Counted from the first letter of the stretch, positions 1 through 8,569 are shown. The stretch: DNA of 64,000 nt from Paenibacillus hemerocallicola (GCF_006265175.1 NZ_VDCQ01000047.1:1-64000), one strand, 5' to 3'. Program-made: numbers and translations. The notes: a model not told the origin generated them from the letters alone.

Positions 1-90
1 GTAAGTAGTCTTGATTCTGGAGTAGGTAGTCTTGAGTCTGGGGTAGGCAGTCTTGATTCTGGAGTAGGTAGTCTTGAGTAGCTTGAGTAG
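1..90. repeat. 21-bp tandem repeat, cut by window edge
   Basis: Three consecutive 21-bp units (5-25, 26-46, 47-67) of the type GTAGTCTTGAKTCTGGRGTAG are followed by a partial fourth unit and shorter degenerate TAGCTTGAGTAG-like pieces. The array may continue left of the window. From 90 to about 250 only faint GCTTGAAG/GCTTCTGGAG echoes remain and no gene is visible. Confidence 0.8.
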
Positions 91-249
91 GTTCGCTTGA
101 AGACGCACTTCTGAAAAGGCGCTTCTGGAGAGGCAACTCGGAGAAGTACGCCGGAAGAGGCGCTTGAAGATACGTACCGGACATGGCTCTATAATTCGTC
201 TGAACACGCTTAGTATGCACGTGTTAGGTACTCCGTTGCGTTCCCTCTG

Positions 250-278
250 TTGCATAATTATGCACAAAAGTGTATAAT
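250..278 (+). promoter_or_regulatory. SigA-type promoter with palindromic operator candidate
   Basis: TTGCAT (250-255), 17-bp spacer, TATAAT (273-278) lies 20 bp upstream of the truncated GNAT gene. A perfect 14-bp palindrome, TGCATAATTATGCA (251-264), overlaps the -35 box and is well placed to bind a repressor dimer. The promoter call follows the consensus; the operator is inference. Confidence 0.65.
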
Positions 279-297
279 TACATCGAGGTGAACGATT

Positions 298-618
298 ATG
301 AAAATCGCGTTTGACAATGCTTTGCCGGACAAAGCGAAGGTGGCGACTTTGATCGAAGCGAGCGGTCTTGAGGGCCATTGGGACGCCAACCGCTTTTTTG
401 ACGCGTATCCCGAGCAATGCCGCTTCATTTCCGCTTACGACCGCGACGAGCTTGTAGGCGTCGGCCGGATCGTCGACGGCGGGGAAGCCGGCGACGGAGA
501 CGGTGCGAACAGCCGGCTCGACATCGTCGTTTTGCCCGACTACCGGAATCGCGATATCGTCGGAACGATTTTCAAGCTGCTGAAGCGCCGTCGGTCTCTG
601 CTTGCCAAGCGGGCATGA
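298..618 (+). CDS. Truncated GNAT-family N-acetyltransferase
   Basis: The 106-residue product resembles the N-terminal half of small GNAT acetyltransferases (acetyl-CoA dependent acyl transfer): MKIAFDNALP start, a DELVGVGRIV strand around residues 50-60 and LDIVVLPDYRNRDIVGT around 73-90. The acetyl-CoA loop, normally Q/R-x-x-G-x-G/A, is degenerate here (RNRDIVGT). The C-terminal third (the region with the FYExLGF motif in relatives) is absent, and neither other frame downstream restores it. A ribosome site (GAGGTG) precedes the ATG and the promoter at 250-278 is intact. It is either a decayed gene or a short protein with no acetyltransferase activity. Confidence 0.55.
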   Translation: MKIAFDNALPDKAKVATLIEASGLEGHWDANRFFDAYPEQCRFISAYDRDELVGVGRIVDGGEAGDGDGANSRLDIVVLPDYRNRDIVGTIFKLLKRRRSLLAKRA

Positions 619-718
619 TGCCGGATCGGCAGACCGTCACATACAATCCCCGGAAAAGCCGCGGAACAAGCGGCGAAGCCATCCGACGCTTGCGCGTCAA
701 GCGTGGCCTCGACCGCGC

Positions 719-750
719 AACCCCGGCCCGTTCCGGGGTTATTTTGCTTT
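719..750 (+). terminator. Intrinsic terminator
   Basis: Stem AACCCCGG / CCGGGGTT with a 6-nt loop (719-740) is followed by ATTTTGCTTT. It separates the GNAT remnant from the Lrp gene. Confidence 0.6.
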
Positions 751-840
751 GCTTCGCCCTTGAATTGGTGTATAGTGGTTTTAACGTTTTTTTCAGCGAT
801 TATGGGGAAATCCGCGAACCGTACAGGAGGTACACTCGAC

Positions 841-1332
841 ATGGAAGAATTGAAGCTGAAAGTGCTTGAGTTGCTGAAGGAAGACGCTCGTCGGACCCCG
901 GATCTGGTGGCAACGATGCTTGGCGTCGATGTCGAAGAGGTCCGGCGAGCGATTAAGGAGATGGAAGCGGAGCATATCATCGTCAAGTACGCTACCGTCG
1001 TCAATTGGAGCAAGGTCGACGACGAGAAGGTGACCGCGCTGATCGAGGTGCAAATTACGCCCGAACGCGGCCGCGGCTTCGACGCGATTGCCGAACGCAT
1101 CTATCTCCACCCCGAAGTGAAATCCGTATATTTGATGTCCGGCGCTTACGACCTTCTGGTCGAGGTTGAGGGGAAAAATTTGAAGGAAGTCGCTTCGTTC
1201 GTGTCGAGCAAGCTGTCGCCGATCGAAAGCGTGCTTTCCACGAAAACGCACTTCATCTTAAAAAAATATAAGCAGGACGGGATCATCTTCGAAGATCACG
1301 TCGAAGATTTCCGGATGCATATCTCTCCATAA
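841..1332 (+). CDS. Lrp/AsnC-family transcriptional regulator
   Basis: The 163-residue protein has an N-terminal winged helix-turn-helix (residues about 5-60; VLELLKEDARRTPDLVATMLGV), then an RAM/AsnC effector domain (about 65-145) that normally oligomerises and binds amino acids. The start was set at 841 because GGAGG lies about 8 bp upstream; the frame is open further upstream but without a ribosome site. The aminotransferase gene begins 21 bp after the stop, so the two are probably co-transcribed. This suggests an amino-acid-responsive regulator of that enzyme. The ligand cannot be told from sequence. Confidence 0.93.
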   Translation: MEELKLKVLELLKEDARRTPDLVATMLGVDVEEVRRAIKEMEAEHIIVKYATVVNWSKVDDEKVTALIEVQITPERGRGFDAIAERIYLHPEVKSVYLMSGAYDLLVEVEGKNLKEVASFVSSKLSPIESVLSTKTHFILKKYKQDGIIFEDHVEDFRMHISP

Positions 1333-1353
1333 TGATCATAAAGGAAGATTCGG

Positions 1354-2574
1354 ATGATTAAACAGGAACAGGTAAAAACGGAAACGGTCCGTGAGACGAA
1401 ATCGATGACGCGGTTTTTGAATCCGCTCGTACGCGATATGCCGCCATCGGGCATTCGCAAATATTTTGATTTGGCCAGCGGCAACAAAGAAATAATTTCG
1501 CTCGGCGTAGGCGAGCCGGATTTCGTCACGCCTTGGCACGTCCGCGAAGCGGCGGTCGCCTCGCTCGAACGGGGACGGACGACTTACACCCCGAACGCCG
1601 GTCTGCCGGAGCTGCGCGAAGCGATTGGCGAATATTTGCACAACCAGTTCGATGTCACCTATGAGCCGAAGAACGAAATTATGGTGACGATCGGCGGCAG
1701 CGAAGCGATCGATCTGGCGCTCCGTACGTTCATCTGTCCGGGGGACGAGGTGCTGGTGCCTGAGCCATGCTACATTCCGTATTCGCCGATTACGACGATT
1801 ACGGGCGGCGTGCCGGTCGGCATCGAGACGTTCGCCAAGGACAATTTCAGGCTGACGCCGGAAGCGCTCCGCGCCAAGCTGACGCCGCGTTCGAAGGTGC
1901 TCATTCTATGCTACCCGAGCAATCCGACCGGCGGGATCATGAGCTACGAGGATTTGCTGCCGATCGCGAAAATCGCCGAAGAGCACGATCTGATCGTCAT
2001 CTCCGACGAAATATATGCCGAGCTGACGTACGGCACGCGGCATGTATCGATCGCCTCCTTGCCCGGCATGAAAGACCGGACCATACTGGTCAGCGGCTTC
2101 TCCAAAGCGTTCGCGATGACCGGCTGGCGGATGGGATATGCTTGCGGCCATCCGGAGATTATATCGGCCATGCTGAAAATCCATCAGTATACCGTCATGT
2201 GCGCCCCGGTCATGGGCCAGGTCGCGGCCTACGAGGCGCTGACGAAAGGGCTCGAGGAAAAGGACCGGATGATCGAGTCGTACAATCAGCGGCGCCGTCT
2301 GGTCGTAAAGGGCTTTCGCGAAATCGGTCTCGAATGCCACGAGCCGCAAGGAGCTTTTTACTTATTTCCTTCGATTGCGTCTACGGGACTATCTTCCGAC
2401 GAATTCTGCGAACGGCTGCTCCGGGAAGGCAAAGTGGCCACCGTGGCCGGGCACGTGTTCGGATTGGGAGGGGAAGGCTTCATCCGCTGCTCCTACGCGT
2501 CGTCGGTTTCCCAGCTTCAAGAGGCGATTCACCGTATCGACGGATTCCTGAACAAGCTGAAGACGGAAGCTTGA
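1354..2574 (+). CDS. PLP-dependent class I/II aminotransferase
   Basis: The 406-residue fold-type I aminotransferase has the usual order of motifs: substrate arm near residue 25, GVGEPDF (about 52-58), NPTGG, SDEIYAEL, and SGFSKAFAMTGWRMGY with the Schiff-base lysine at K251. The C-terminal RCSYA segment carries the arginine that binds the substrate carboxylate. Such proteins use aspartate, aromatic or branched-chain amino acids with 2-oxoglutarate; this member resembles the PatA/aspartate aminotransferase-like group. It is downstream of, and probably in an operon with, the Lrp-type regulator. Substrate specificity is not determinable here. Confidence 0.95.
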   Translation: MIKQEQVKTETVRETKSMTRFLNPLVRDMPPSGIRKYFDLASGNKEIISLGVGEPDFVTPWHVREAAVASLERGRTTYTPNAGLPELREAIGEYLHNQFDVTYEPKNEIMVTIGGSEAIDLALRTFICPGDEVLVPEPCYIPYSPITTITGGVPVGIETFAKDNFRLTPEALRAKLTPRSKVLILCYPSNPTGGIMSYEDLLPIAKIAEEHDLIVISDEIYAELTYGTRHVSIASLPGMKDRTILVSGFSKAFAMTGWRMGYACGHPEIISAMLKIHQYTVMCAPVMGQVAAYEALTKGLEEKDRMIESYNQRRRLVVKGFREIGLECHEPQGAFYLFPSIASTGLSSDEFCERLLREGKVATVAGHVFGLGGEGFIRCSYASSVSQLQEAIHRIDGFLNKLKTEA

Positions 2575-2600
2575 CTGCAACGTTCGCAGTTGTAAAAGGA

Positions 2601-2630
2601 TTACACTTTCTCCAGTTCCTTTGATATAAT
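2601..2630 (+). promoter_or_regulatory. Possible promoter of the Spo0E-like gene
   Basis: A perfect TATAAT (2625-2630) lies 60 bp upstream of the Spo0E-like start, with only a weak -35 (TTACAC, 18-bp spacing). Confidence 0.4.
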
Positions 2631-2689
2631 GGGAATAACTCGCATTTGCAAACAGCCGCAACATTCAATCCAAGGAGGGATGGGCAACG

Positions 2690-2971
2690 ATGGTCATGGA
2701 TGTCGAATTCGGCAATGATTCGCACAGTGCCGCCACGGACATCGGCAATGCTCTACGACCGCTGCGATGGCCCAGCCGCCTCAAACGGAAGTCCCTACCG
2801 GGCGCAGCGTACGCTGCCACCGCTTTGGAGGATGAAATAGCGAGCTTGCGCCGCAGGATGGAAGATGCTTTTGTGCAATGCGATTCCTTGACTTCAGAGC
2901 CGGTTATGGAAATTAGCCGGATGCTGGATGCGAAAATTAACGAGTATATGAAAGCCGTACGGAAGAACTAG
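2690..2971 (+). CDS. Spo0E-like aspartyl-phosphate phosphatase
   Basis: This 93-residue protein ends in a Spo0E-like helical hairpin (about residues 45-93). It contains the signature SRMLDAKINEYM, equivalent to the SQELD motif whose Asp is needed to dephosphorylate Spo0A~P. The first 45 residues are an unrelated, basic, low-conservation extension; family members are usually 50-85 residues. Start is ATG 2690 with AAGGAGGG 10 bp upstream. The role would be to delay sporulation by draining phosphate from the phosphorelay; this is inferred from family. Confidence 0.82.
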   Translation: MVMDVEFGNDSHSAATDIGNALRPLRWPSRLKRKSLPGAAYAATALEDEIASLRRRMEDAFVQCDSLTSEPVMEISRMLDAKINEYMKAVRKN

Positions 2972-2992
2972 GGCGACCTGGTTCTTTTTTTT
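2964..2992 (+). terminator. Intrinsic terminator after the Spo0E-like gene
   Basis: A 9-bp stem AGAACTAGG / CCTGGTTCT overlaps the stop codon and runs into a stretch of eight T. Confidence 0.85.
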
Positions 2993-3050
2993 GTGGCTTC
3001 GGCAAGTCAGGCGGCTGCCGCTCTCGGACGATAGACGGAGGTTACGACGA

Positions 3051-3269
3051 ATGGATTTGAATCATTGGAGGCTGATTTACGAGAACCCGCTCTCATCGCC
3101 GAAGGACGTGGAGCGGTTCCGGCAGAGCGTCGTTCACGATAGCTTGACCGTTTCGCAAACCAATCTCCCGTCTCTGCATGAGCGGATCGGCGGCGGCAAG
3201 CCGAAAGTCCCGGACCAGCACGGCGTGTCCTTCGAAACTTTCGTTTCTGTTTTTCGCATGCTATCATAG
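3051..3269 (+). pseudogene. Short ORF, possible 5' remnant of a DUF1961-like gene
   Basis: A 72-codon frame starts at ATG 3051 with ACGGAGG 8 bp upstream. Only the first 24 residues (MDLNHWRLIYENPLSSPKDV...) look like the conserved start of DUF1961 concanavalin-like sugar-active proteins, which are usually over 200 residues. The rest has no recognisable pattern and the frame closes early. It may be a decayed remnant or an unrelated small protein; the family link is from memory of the motif. Confidence 0.35.
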
Positions 3270-3307
3270 AAGGGTGATGGACTGCGGAGTGGAGGGAAGA
3301 CATACAG

Positions 3308-3823
3308 ATGAAAGCAAAATGGGGCAGGGGCGGTGTGCTGGCGGCGGTGCTTGTTTTGCTGCTGGCGGTGGCGACCGCATGCGGGGGGCCGAAGGCGGAC
3401 GTATCCGTTTTTATGATGTTCCCGCAAAATTCGCCGTTCAACAAGCAGGACGAGGTGAAAAACGCGCTACAGGCGAAAATCGGCGAAGCGCCGACCGTAA
3501 CCGTTTCGATCAGCCCGATGTTCGAGCCGCAAAAAATGTTTGTCGAGCTGGCTGCCGGCGATCACGGCGTGTTCGTGCTGCCGAAGGAGCAATTCGACGG
3601 CTTCAAAAAAGAAGGCGGCTTCGTGCCGCTGGACGACATATTGAAGAAGGAAGATTTCCCGAGCGGCGTGCATGACGGGCAGCTCGTGGGCATTCCGCTC
3701 AAAGATTCGAAGCTGCTGAAGGACGCGGGCTACAAAGGCGAGGAGATCTTCGCGTTCGTCACGCAACGGGTGAAGGATAAAGAGAAGGCGAAGCAAGTGC
3801 TGAAAGTGATGGCGGAAAAATAG
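3308..3823 (+). CDS. Small secreted lipoprotein of unknown function
   Basis: The 171-residue protein has a lipoprotein signal peptide (KAKWGRGG, a long VLAAVLVLLLAVATAC hydrophobic stretch, lipobox ATAC at about residue 25), so it should be anchored to the outer face of the membrane. The mature part (MFPQNSPFNKQDEVKNAL..., then VELAAGDHGVFVLPKEQF and VGIPLKDSKLL) has alternating strand/helix character reminiscent of a single lobe of a solute-binding protein, but I do not recognise the family. It appears monocistronic, with its own terminator. Confidence 0.8.
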   Translation: MKAKWGRGGVLAAVLVLLLAVATACGGPKADVSVFMMFPQNSPFNKQDEVKNALQAKIGEAPTVTVSISPMFEPQKMFVELAAGDHGVFVLPKEQFDGFKKEGGFVPLDDILKKEDFPSGVHDGQLVGIPLKDSKLLKDAGYKGEEIFAFVTQRVKDKEKAKQVLKVMAEK

Positions 3824-3830
3824 AAGGAAG

Positions 3831-3857
3831 GGCCGTGCCGGTAGGCGCGGCCTTTTT
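3831..3857 (+). terminator. Intrinsic terminator
   Basis: Stem GGCCGTGCC / GGCGCGGCC (with a G-U pair) with TTTTT. The core GTGCCGG...GGC recurs in the terminators at 8182 and 8616. Confidence 0.8.
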
Positions 3858-3904
3858 GATCCCATGCGAATGCGTACGTATTCCCTCGCCATGATGGAAT
3901 GTTG

Positions 3905-3935
3905 TGCATATAACCCGACCTATTGAGCCATACTA
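3905..3935 (+). promoter_or_regulatory. SigG-type (forespore) promoter of the ger operon
   Basis: TGCATA (3905-3910), 18-bp spacer, CATACTA (3929-3935) is an exact match to the Bacillus SigG consensus TGMATA-N18-CATAMTA, 43 bp before the gerA-like start. Germinant receptor operons are SigG-dependent in Bacillus, so position and sequence agree. Confidence 0.78.
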
Positions 3936-3977
3936 TTTTCCAATATTAGTTAGCCAATCGAAACAGGGTGAACTCCG

Positions 3978-5546
3978 ATGAGCAGGGAAACTTCGGATGC
4001 TTCCAAAGCAAACGGAACGGCGGATAGCTGCGGAACGTCCATCGGGAATCGGGAACGGCAAGGGGACGGACCGAAACGGCCGATTTCCGATCGACTGGAG
4101 GATAATGTCGGTTACTTGGAAACCGTATTCGCAAACAGCTGCGACGTCGTTTTCAATAGGGGGACATACGGTTCCGAGCCGCAGCGCACGGCTTGCTCGG
4201 TTTATTACGAGTCGCTTGTCGAAACCCGGAAGATGAATGCTATAAAAGCATCGCTTCAAGATATAGTCCCTCCTGAAGCGGGTACCGGAATGGCGGTCGA
4301 TTCGGAGCAAATCAAATCCTTCATCGGCCGTCAAGGGATTACCGACAATCAAGCGACCCTAATTGACGACTTGGAAGTTGCGGTAGAACATATTTCGAGC
4401 GGACATGTCGTCATCTTCTTTCATAGCTGGAACACAGCTTTATCCTACAGCGCGCTTTCCGTCGAGAGCAGGCAGGTCCAGGAACCGATCAACGAGGCGA
4501 CCGTTATGGGGCCGAAGGAAAGTACGGTCGAAAACCTGCAGATCAATATCAATCTCCTTCGTCTTCGCCTGAGAACCCCCAAATTTAAAATAGAATCGAT
4601 TACGGCGGGCGGAATGACGAGAACGGCTGTCGTTTACGGCTATATCGAAGGCCGCGCGGATCCCGAAATGCTGTCGGAATTCAAAAGAAGAATCGAGCAA
4701 GTCAAGCAGGTTGAAATATTGGAATCGACCTATATCGAGCAGTTGATCGAAGATTCGACCTGGTCGCCCTTTCCCCAACACCGGTATACGGAACGTCCGG
4801 ATGTAGCGGTGGCTGCCATGCTGGACGGCAAGATTGCGGTTCTTGTGCAAGGCACGGGCGGTATTTTGCTATGTCCGGGCTTGTTTACGGAATTTTTCCA
4901 ATCCAGCGAAGATTATTATCAAAGAACGGTTATTTCCACGATGATCCGATGGCTTCGGATAGTCGCTTTTATTTTGGCTTTGACACTGCCCAGTATTTAC
5001 ATTGCTCTATCGACCTTTCATCCGGAACTGATTCCTACGGTACTGCTGCTGGCGATCGTCGATTCGAGGGAAGGCATACCGCTGCCGGCTTTCTTTGAAG
5101 CGCTCGTTATGGAATTTTTCTTCGAGCTGCTGCGGGAGGCGGGAGTAAGGCTGCCGAGGCCGATCGGCTCGGCGGTCAGCATCGTGGGGGCGCTTGTCAT
5201 CGGGGAAGCGGCGATCAACGCCGGCATCGCCTCGCCGAACATGGTGATCGTCGTTGCTCTGACCGGCATCGCTTCGTTTGCGATTCCCCAATACAGCATC
5301 GCCATTGCGCTGCGGATATTAAGATTTCCGCTTATGGCATGCGCGGCGGTAATGGGAGGCTTCGGGATGATGGTTTGCTTTCTGTTCATTTTGCTTCATC
5401 TTTGCAAGCTTCGTTCGCTTGGACAACCGTACCTGGCGACACTCGCTCCGTTTCGGTTCGCCCAATTGCGGGACGTTATCGTGAGGGCTCCGTTAAAAGT
5501 GTTGCTGCGGTCGACACGCAAACCTATTCAAAAACCGGTCAAGTAG
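3978..5546 (+). CDS. GerA-family spore germination receptor, A subunit
   Basis: The 522-residue protein has the GerA/GerKA layout: an N-terminal hydrophilic domain (about 1-310) with DRLEDNVGYLETVF and DVVFNRG segments, then membrane spans in the C-terminal part (about 315-500; e.g. IRWLRIVAFILALTLPSIYIAL and PLPAFFEALVMEFFFELLREA). It acts with B and C subunits in the inner spore membrane to sense small germinants. It is the first gene of a four-gene operon behind a SigG-type promoter. Length and order are typical; the germinant is unknown. Confidence 0.95.
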   Translation: MSRETSDASKANGTADSCGTSIGNRERQGDGPKRPISDRLEDNVGYLETVFANSCDVVFNRGTYGSEPQRTACSVYYESLVETRKMNAIKASLQDIVPPEAGTGMAVDSEQIKSFIGRQGITDNQATLIDDLEVAVEHISSGHVVIFFHSWNTALSYSALSVESRQVQEPINEATVMGPKESTVENLQININLLRLRLRTPKFKIESITAGGMTRTAVVYGYIEGRADPEMLSEFKRRIEQVKQVEILESTYIEQLIEDSTWSPFPQHRYTERPDVAVAAMLDGKIAVLVQGTGGILLCPGLFTEFFQSSEDYYQRTVISTMIRWLRIVAFILALTLPSIYIALSTFHPELIPTVLLLAIVDSREGIPLPAFFEALVMEFFFELLREAGVRLPRPIGSAVSIVGALVIGEAAINAGIASPNMVIVVALTGIASFAIPQYSIAIALRILRFPLMACAAVMGGFGMMVCFLFILLHLCKLRSLGQPYLATLAPFRFAQLRDVIVRAPLKVLLRSTRKPIQKPVK

Positions 5547-5575
5547 CCCGACGATATATCCGAGAAGGAGGGGCC

Positions 5576-6745
5576 ATGAAAAAAATTGCGGTTCTGTTTT
5601 TGCTCTCGGCCCTCCTTCCTGCCCTTGCCGGCTGTTGGAACAAATACGAGCTGGATCAGTTCGGTTTTGTAATGGCGGTCGCTCTGGATCAAGGGGAAGA
5701 CGGAAATCTCGATTTGACGACTCTCTTGTACCGTCCCGCTTCCAGCAAAGGCGGCCAAGGTGGAAGAGGATCGGAAAAGCAATCCTCGAACATTTTGATC
5801 AAGACGACGGATGATTCTCTTTTTGAAGCGATTCGCGACATACCGCTCAAATTGGGAAGAAAAGCGCAGTGGGGTCATATGCGCGCCATTTTGATCGGAG
5901 AGAAGCTGGCCATGTCGGCCGATGTCGGCAAGCTGATCGATTTTTTTTACCGGGATCACGAGCCGAGACATTCGACATCCATCTTGATTGCCAAGGGCCG
6001 TGCGGATCGAATATTGCAAAATGAACCGGTCATCGAGGAGACGACGGGCCAGCAGCTTTTGCTGACCTCGCAAGTGGCCCATAAAAATTCCGCCAAATCC
6101 ATCGAAACTACGCTGCTCGATTTGGCGCTGCAGTTGAACAGCCCGCAAAACGATACCTTCATTGCCTACATCTATGAAGATCCGATAGAAACGGGCATGT
6201 TCACCGCGGCAGGTCTCGCCCTCCTCAAGAATGGAAAAATGAAGGGCATTGTGCCCGCGGATAAAGTGGAGGGTCTCGCCATGCTGAGAGACGAGTATAA
6301 ATCCGGAATTGTCGAAATCCGCTGCCCGGGCAAACCAGGCGAAATAGAGACGGTTGAAATTCTTTCCCTGTCAACCAAACTGAAACCGAAGCTGAGGGAG
6401 GACAAGGTTGCCGTACAAATCAAGACGGAGGTGGACGGGGGAGTCGGCGAATTGAAATGTACCGAAATCAAAACAAGGGAGGATGAAGCCGAATTTGTCG
6501 GCAAATTGGAAAAAGCGATCAAACGGCAAATGATGACGACGATTCGTTATCTCCAATCGGAACAAACGGATGTTATAGGGATAGGAAACAAGATTTTCAG
6601 GATGGATCCCGACAAATGGAAAACGATGAAGAAGACGTGGGAGCGGCAATTTGCCGAGATCCCTTTCGATATTCAAGTCGAGTTGAAGCTCTTGACATCC
6701 GGAACGATAATCAGCAAACCGGCTGTATGGAAAGAGACCGAATAA
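5576..6745 (+). CDS. Ger(x)C-family germination receptor lipoprotein, C subunit
   Basis: The 389-residue lipoprotein starts at ATG 5576 (GAAGGAGGGG just upstream), 30 bp after gerA. The signal MKKIAVLFLLSALLPALAGC ends in a lipobox with the modified Cys at residue 20, followed by the family hallmark CWNKYELDQFGFVMAVALDQ. Conserved QWGHMRAILIGE and DFFYRDHEPR segments follow. It would sit on the outer face of the inner spore membrane, in complex with the A and B subunits. The open frame extends 79 codons upstream into gerA but has no ribosome site there. Confidence 0.95.
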   Translation: MKKIAVLFLLSALLPALAGCWNKYELDQFGFVMAVALDQGEDGNLDLTTLLYRPASSKGGQGGRGSEKQSSNILIKTTDDSLFEAIRDIPLKLGRKAQWGHMRAILIGEKLAMSADVGKLIDFFYRDHEPRHSTSILIAKGRADRILQNEPVIEETTGQQLLLTSQVAHKNSAKSIETTLLDLALQLNSPQNDTFIAYIYEDPIETGMFTAAGLALLKNGKMKGIVPADKVEGLAMLRDEYKSGIVEIRCPGKPGEIETVEILSLSTKLKPKLREDKVAVQIKTEVDGGVGELKCTEIKTREDEAEFVGKLEKAIKRQMMTTIRYLQSEQTDVIGIGNKIFRMDPDKWKTMKKTWERQFAEIPFDIQVELKLLTSGTIISKPAVWKETE

Positions 6746-6760
6746 AACGGAGGTTCCGAT

Positions 6761-7006
6761 GTGAAAGAACGTATCATTGTCATGTTGATTGCCTTCGGTT
6801 CGATTGTTCTGTGCAACAAATCGTACTGGAAAAGCGGGATGAACAAGAGGGAGAGGTCCGTTTCTATCATCCTTATGCTCATTGCTTTATACCTGGGTAT
6901 CCAATATGCGGCGAATCTGAATATGCTCGGGCTTTATGAGCTGGTTGATCTAGTATTTACCGATACGGCCCTGACGATCGATAAGTGGCTGACGGTGTCC
7001 GAATAA
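6761..7006 (+). CDS. Small two-span membrane protein in ger operon (D-subunit-like)
   Basis: The 81-residue protein starts at GTG 6761 with GGAGG 6 bp upstream. It has two predicted membrane helices (about 3-20, IIVMLIAFGSIVLC, and 33-52, VSIILMLIALYLGIQYAA) and a short acidic tail. It lies between the C and B subunit genes with 15- and 27-bp gaps. Small two-span D proteins encoded within gerA-type operons are known to modulate receptor activity in Bacillus. Assignment here rests on size, topology and position, not on a sequence motif. Confidence 0.75.
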   Translation: MKERIIVMLIAFGSIVLCNKSYWKSGMNKRERSVSIILMLIALYLGIQYAANLNMLGLYELVDLVFTDTALTIDKWLTVSE

Positions 7007-7033
7007 TGATTGTGCCGTTGCGGAGGAGATACT

Positions 7034-8140
7034 GTGAACGAACAGGAAACGGTTAGTCCCCGGCAAATGGGCGTTCTTTTTTTTGCCTATATGACCGGCT
7101 CTTCCATCATCAACATCCCGGCACCGCTAATCGGCAAAGCGGAGAATGGCGCGTGGCTGTCGATCCTGATGTCCGGCGGAATCGGAATGGGGTTGTTGGC
7201 CTGCATCCTTTATTTGTACCGGAAATATCCGCATATGTCCTACGTAGATTACAGCCGCAAGCTGATCGGGGTATGGCCGACCGCGATCCTATCCGTGCTC
7301 CCGCTGCCGTATATGATCCATATGCTGACGGGGATCGTTCTGGATATCGGACTGTTCATGAGAAGCTCGATGATGAGAGAAACGCCGGTTTATGCGTTTT
7401 CCTTTCCGGTCCTGCTGCTGTCGGCCTTGACCGTCCGGGCCGGTATTGAAGTCATGGCCAGAATGTTTGCCTTGATTTTGCTGTTGGTCATCTTTTTTAT
7501 CGGCTCGGTTCTGCTATTCGTCGCGACCGATTATAACCCGGCTTATCTGATCCCGGTTATGCCGGACGGGATAAAACCGGTGCTGAACGGCGCTTTTTTC
7601 ACGTACGGCTTTCCATATGCCGAATGCTTTCTGTTCGTTATGCTTCTTCCGTTCGTTCGCGAGAACTCGACCGGTGAAGTAAAGAGGTCCATGAATGCAG
7701 CATTGATTCTGAACATTTTTACGTTATGTATTTCTACCGTTTGCACGATCATGATATTCGGTCCGCTCGCCGGGGTGAAGAAGTACTCCTTGTACGAAAT
7801 TGCCCGTACGATCGAAGTTCAGGAGATTATTTCGAGGATTGAGTCGGTTATCGGCATGTCGCTTATTTCCGGTTCCTATATGAAAACGACGATTACGCTA
7901 TATGGGGTAAGCCTGTTCGTCTCGCAGTTGTGCAAGCTGAACGACCATCGGACCATTGTGATGCCGCTCGCGCTCATCGTTTTTTTGTATACGCTGGTCG
8001 GCTTTGAATCGGCCCAACAGTGGGTGGACATCATATCGATCGTTCATCCGATATGGGGATCGGTCGCGTATGTGTTTCCGCTTATTTTGATAACGGTTAT
8101 CGCTTTGTTCAAAAGAAAGTCGGGCGGGAGTTATCGGTGA
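7034..8140 (+). CDS. GerAB/ArcD/ProY-family spore germination permease, B subunit
   Basis: The 368-residue membrane protein has about ten hydrophobic spans, starts with QETVSPRQMGVLFFAYMTGSSI and contains the family's early GxGI-like region. It belongs to the amino-acid/polyamine transporter superfamily subfamily used as the B subunit of germinant receptors, where it carries the germinant-binding pocket. Start is GTG 7034 because GGAGGAG lies 6 bp upstream; eight more in-frame codons exist upstream without a ribosome site. It is the last gene of the ger operon and is followed by a terminator. Confidence 0.93.
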   Translation: MNEQETVSPRQMGVLFFAYMTGSSIINIPAPLIGKAENGAWLSILMSGGIGMGLLACILYLYRKYPHMSYVDYSRKLIGVWPTAILSVLPLPYMIHMLTGIVLDIGLFMRSSMMRETPVYAFSFPVLLLSALTVRAGIEVMARMFALILLLVIFFIGSVLLFVATDYNPAYLIPVMPDGIKPVLNGAFFTYGFPYAECFLFVMLLPFVRENSTGEVKRSMNAALILNIFTLCISTVCTIMIFGPLAGVKKYSLYEIARTIEVQEIISRIESVIGMSLISGSYMKTTITLYGVSLFVSQLCKLNDHRTIVMPLALIVFLYTLVGFESAQQWVDIISIVHPIWGSVAYVFPLILITVIALFKRKSGGSYR

Positions 8141-8181
8141 CGGGATTTTAAGCCCGAGACGTGCTGAATAGTAAGGGGACG

Positions 8182-8208
8182 GGTCGTGCCGGCAGGCGCG
8201 GCCTTTTT
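8182..8208 (+). terminator. Intrinsic terminator of the ger operon
   Basis: Stem GGTCGTGCC / GGCGCGGCC plus TTTTT, 40 bp after the permease stop; nearly the same sequence as the terminator at 3831. Confidence 0.8.
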
Positions 8209-8341
8209 GTTCCGGTGTCGAATCCGGGATCGAATCGAATACACGGATGAGGCTTCCCGCACAGGCGGAAAGTTTTTTGTTTAAGTCCGTTTTTCTGATT
8301 GACCGGCGGACGGCGACACGACGCCATCGGTCGGCAAGGGC

Positions 8342-8569
8342 GGCTTGTTTGCTTTTGCCAATACGGCTCCGACCCTTGTCACGATGCTCGATGACGGAAT
8401 GAACAACCAGACGATCGTAGTCAGGCTCGCGGTTAATACGACGATCGTGTATGGAGCCTCCACGATCCGGACGAAAGGCAATGTCGACATTGTCGGTGCA
8501 AATTCGAATCAGTTCATAACCTTTAAATGGATATCGGGCATTTGGTTCGAAATATCAAGAAGCTTTTAA
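8342..8569 (+). pseudogene. 3' fragment of a beta-rich repeat or exosporium-like protein
   Basis: An open frame ending at 8569 encodes about 74 residues of threonine/asparagine-rich beta-type sequence (TIVVRLAVNTTIVYGAST, then FITFKWISGIWFEISRSF). This resembles the C-terminal segment of some phage tail or spore-surface proteins that end in W-x-EI-x-R. There is no ATG or ribosome site at a sensible position and the frame starts mid-domain, so I read it as the tail of a lost gene. The rest of 8210-8610 shows nothing else. Confidence 0.3.

Noticed and set aside
703-840. 46-codon N-terminal extension of the Lrp-like protein
   Set aside because: The extension crosses a terminator, lacks a ribosome site and is unlike the family; ATG 841 has a strong ribosome site.
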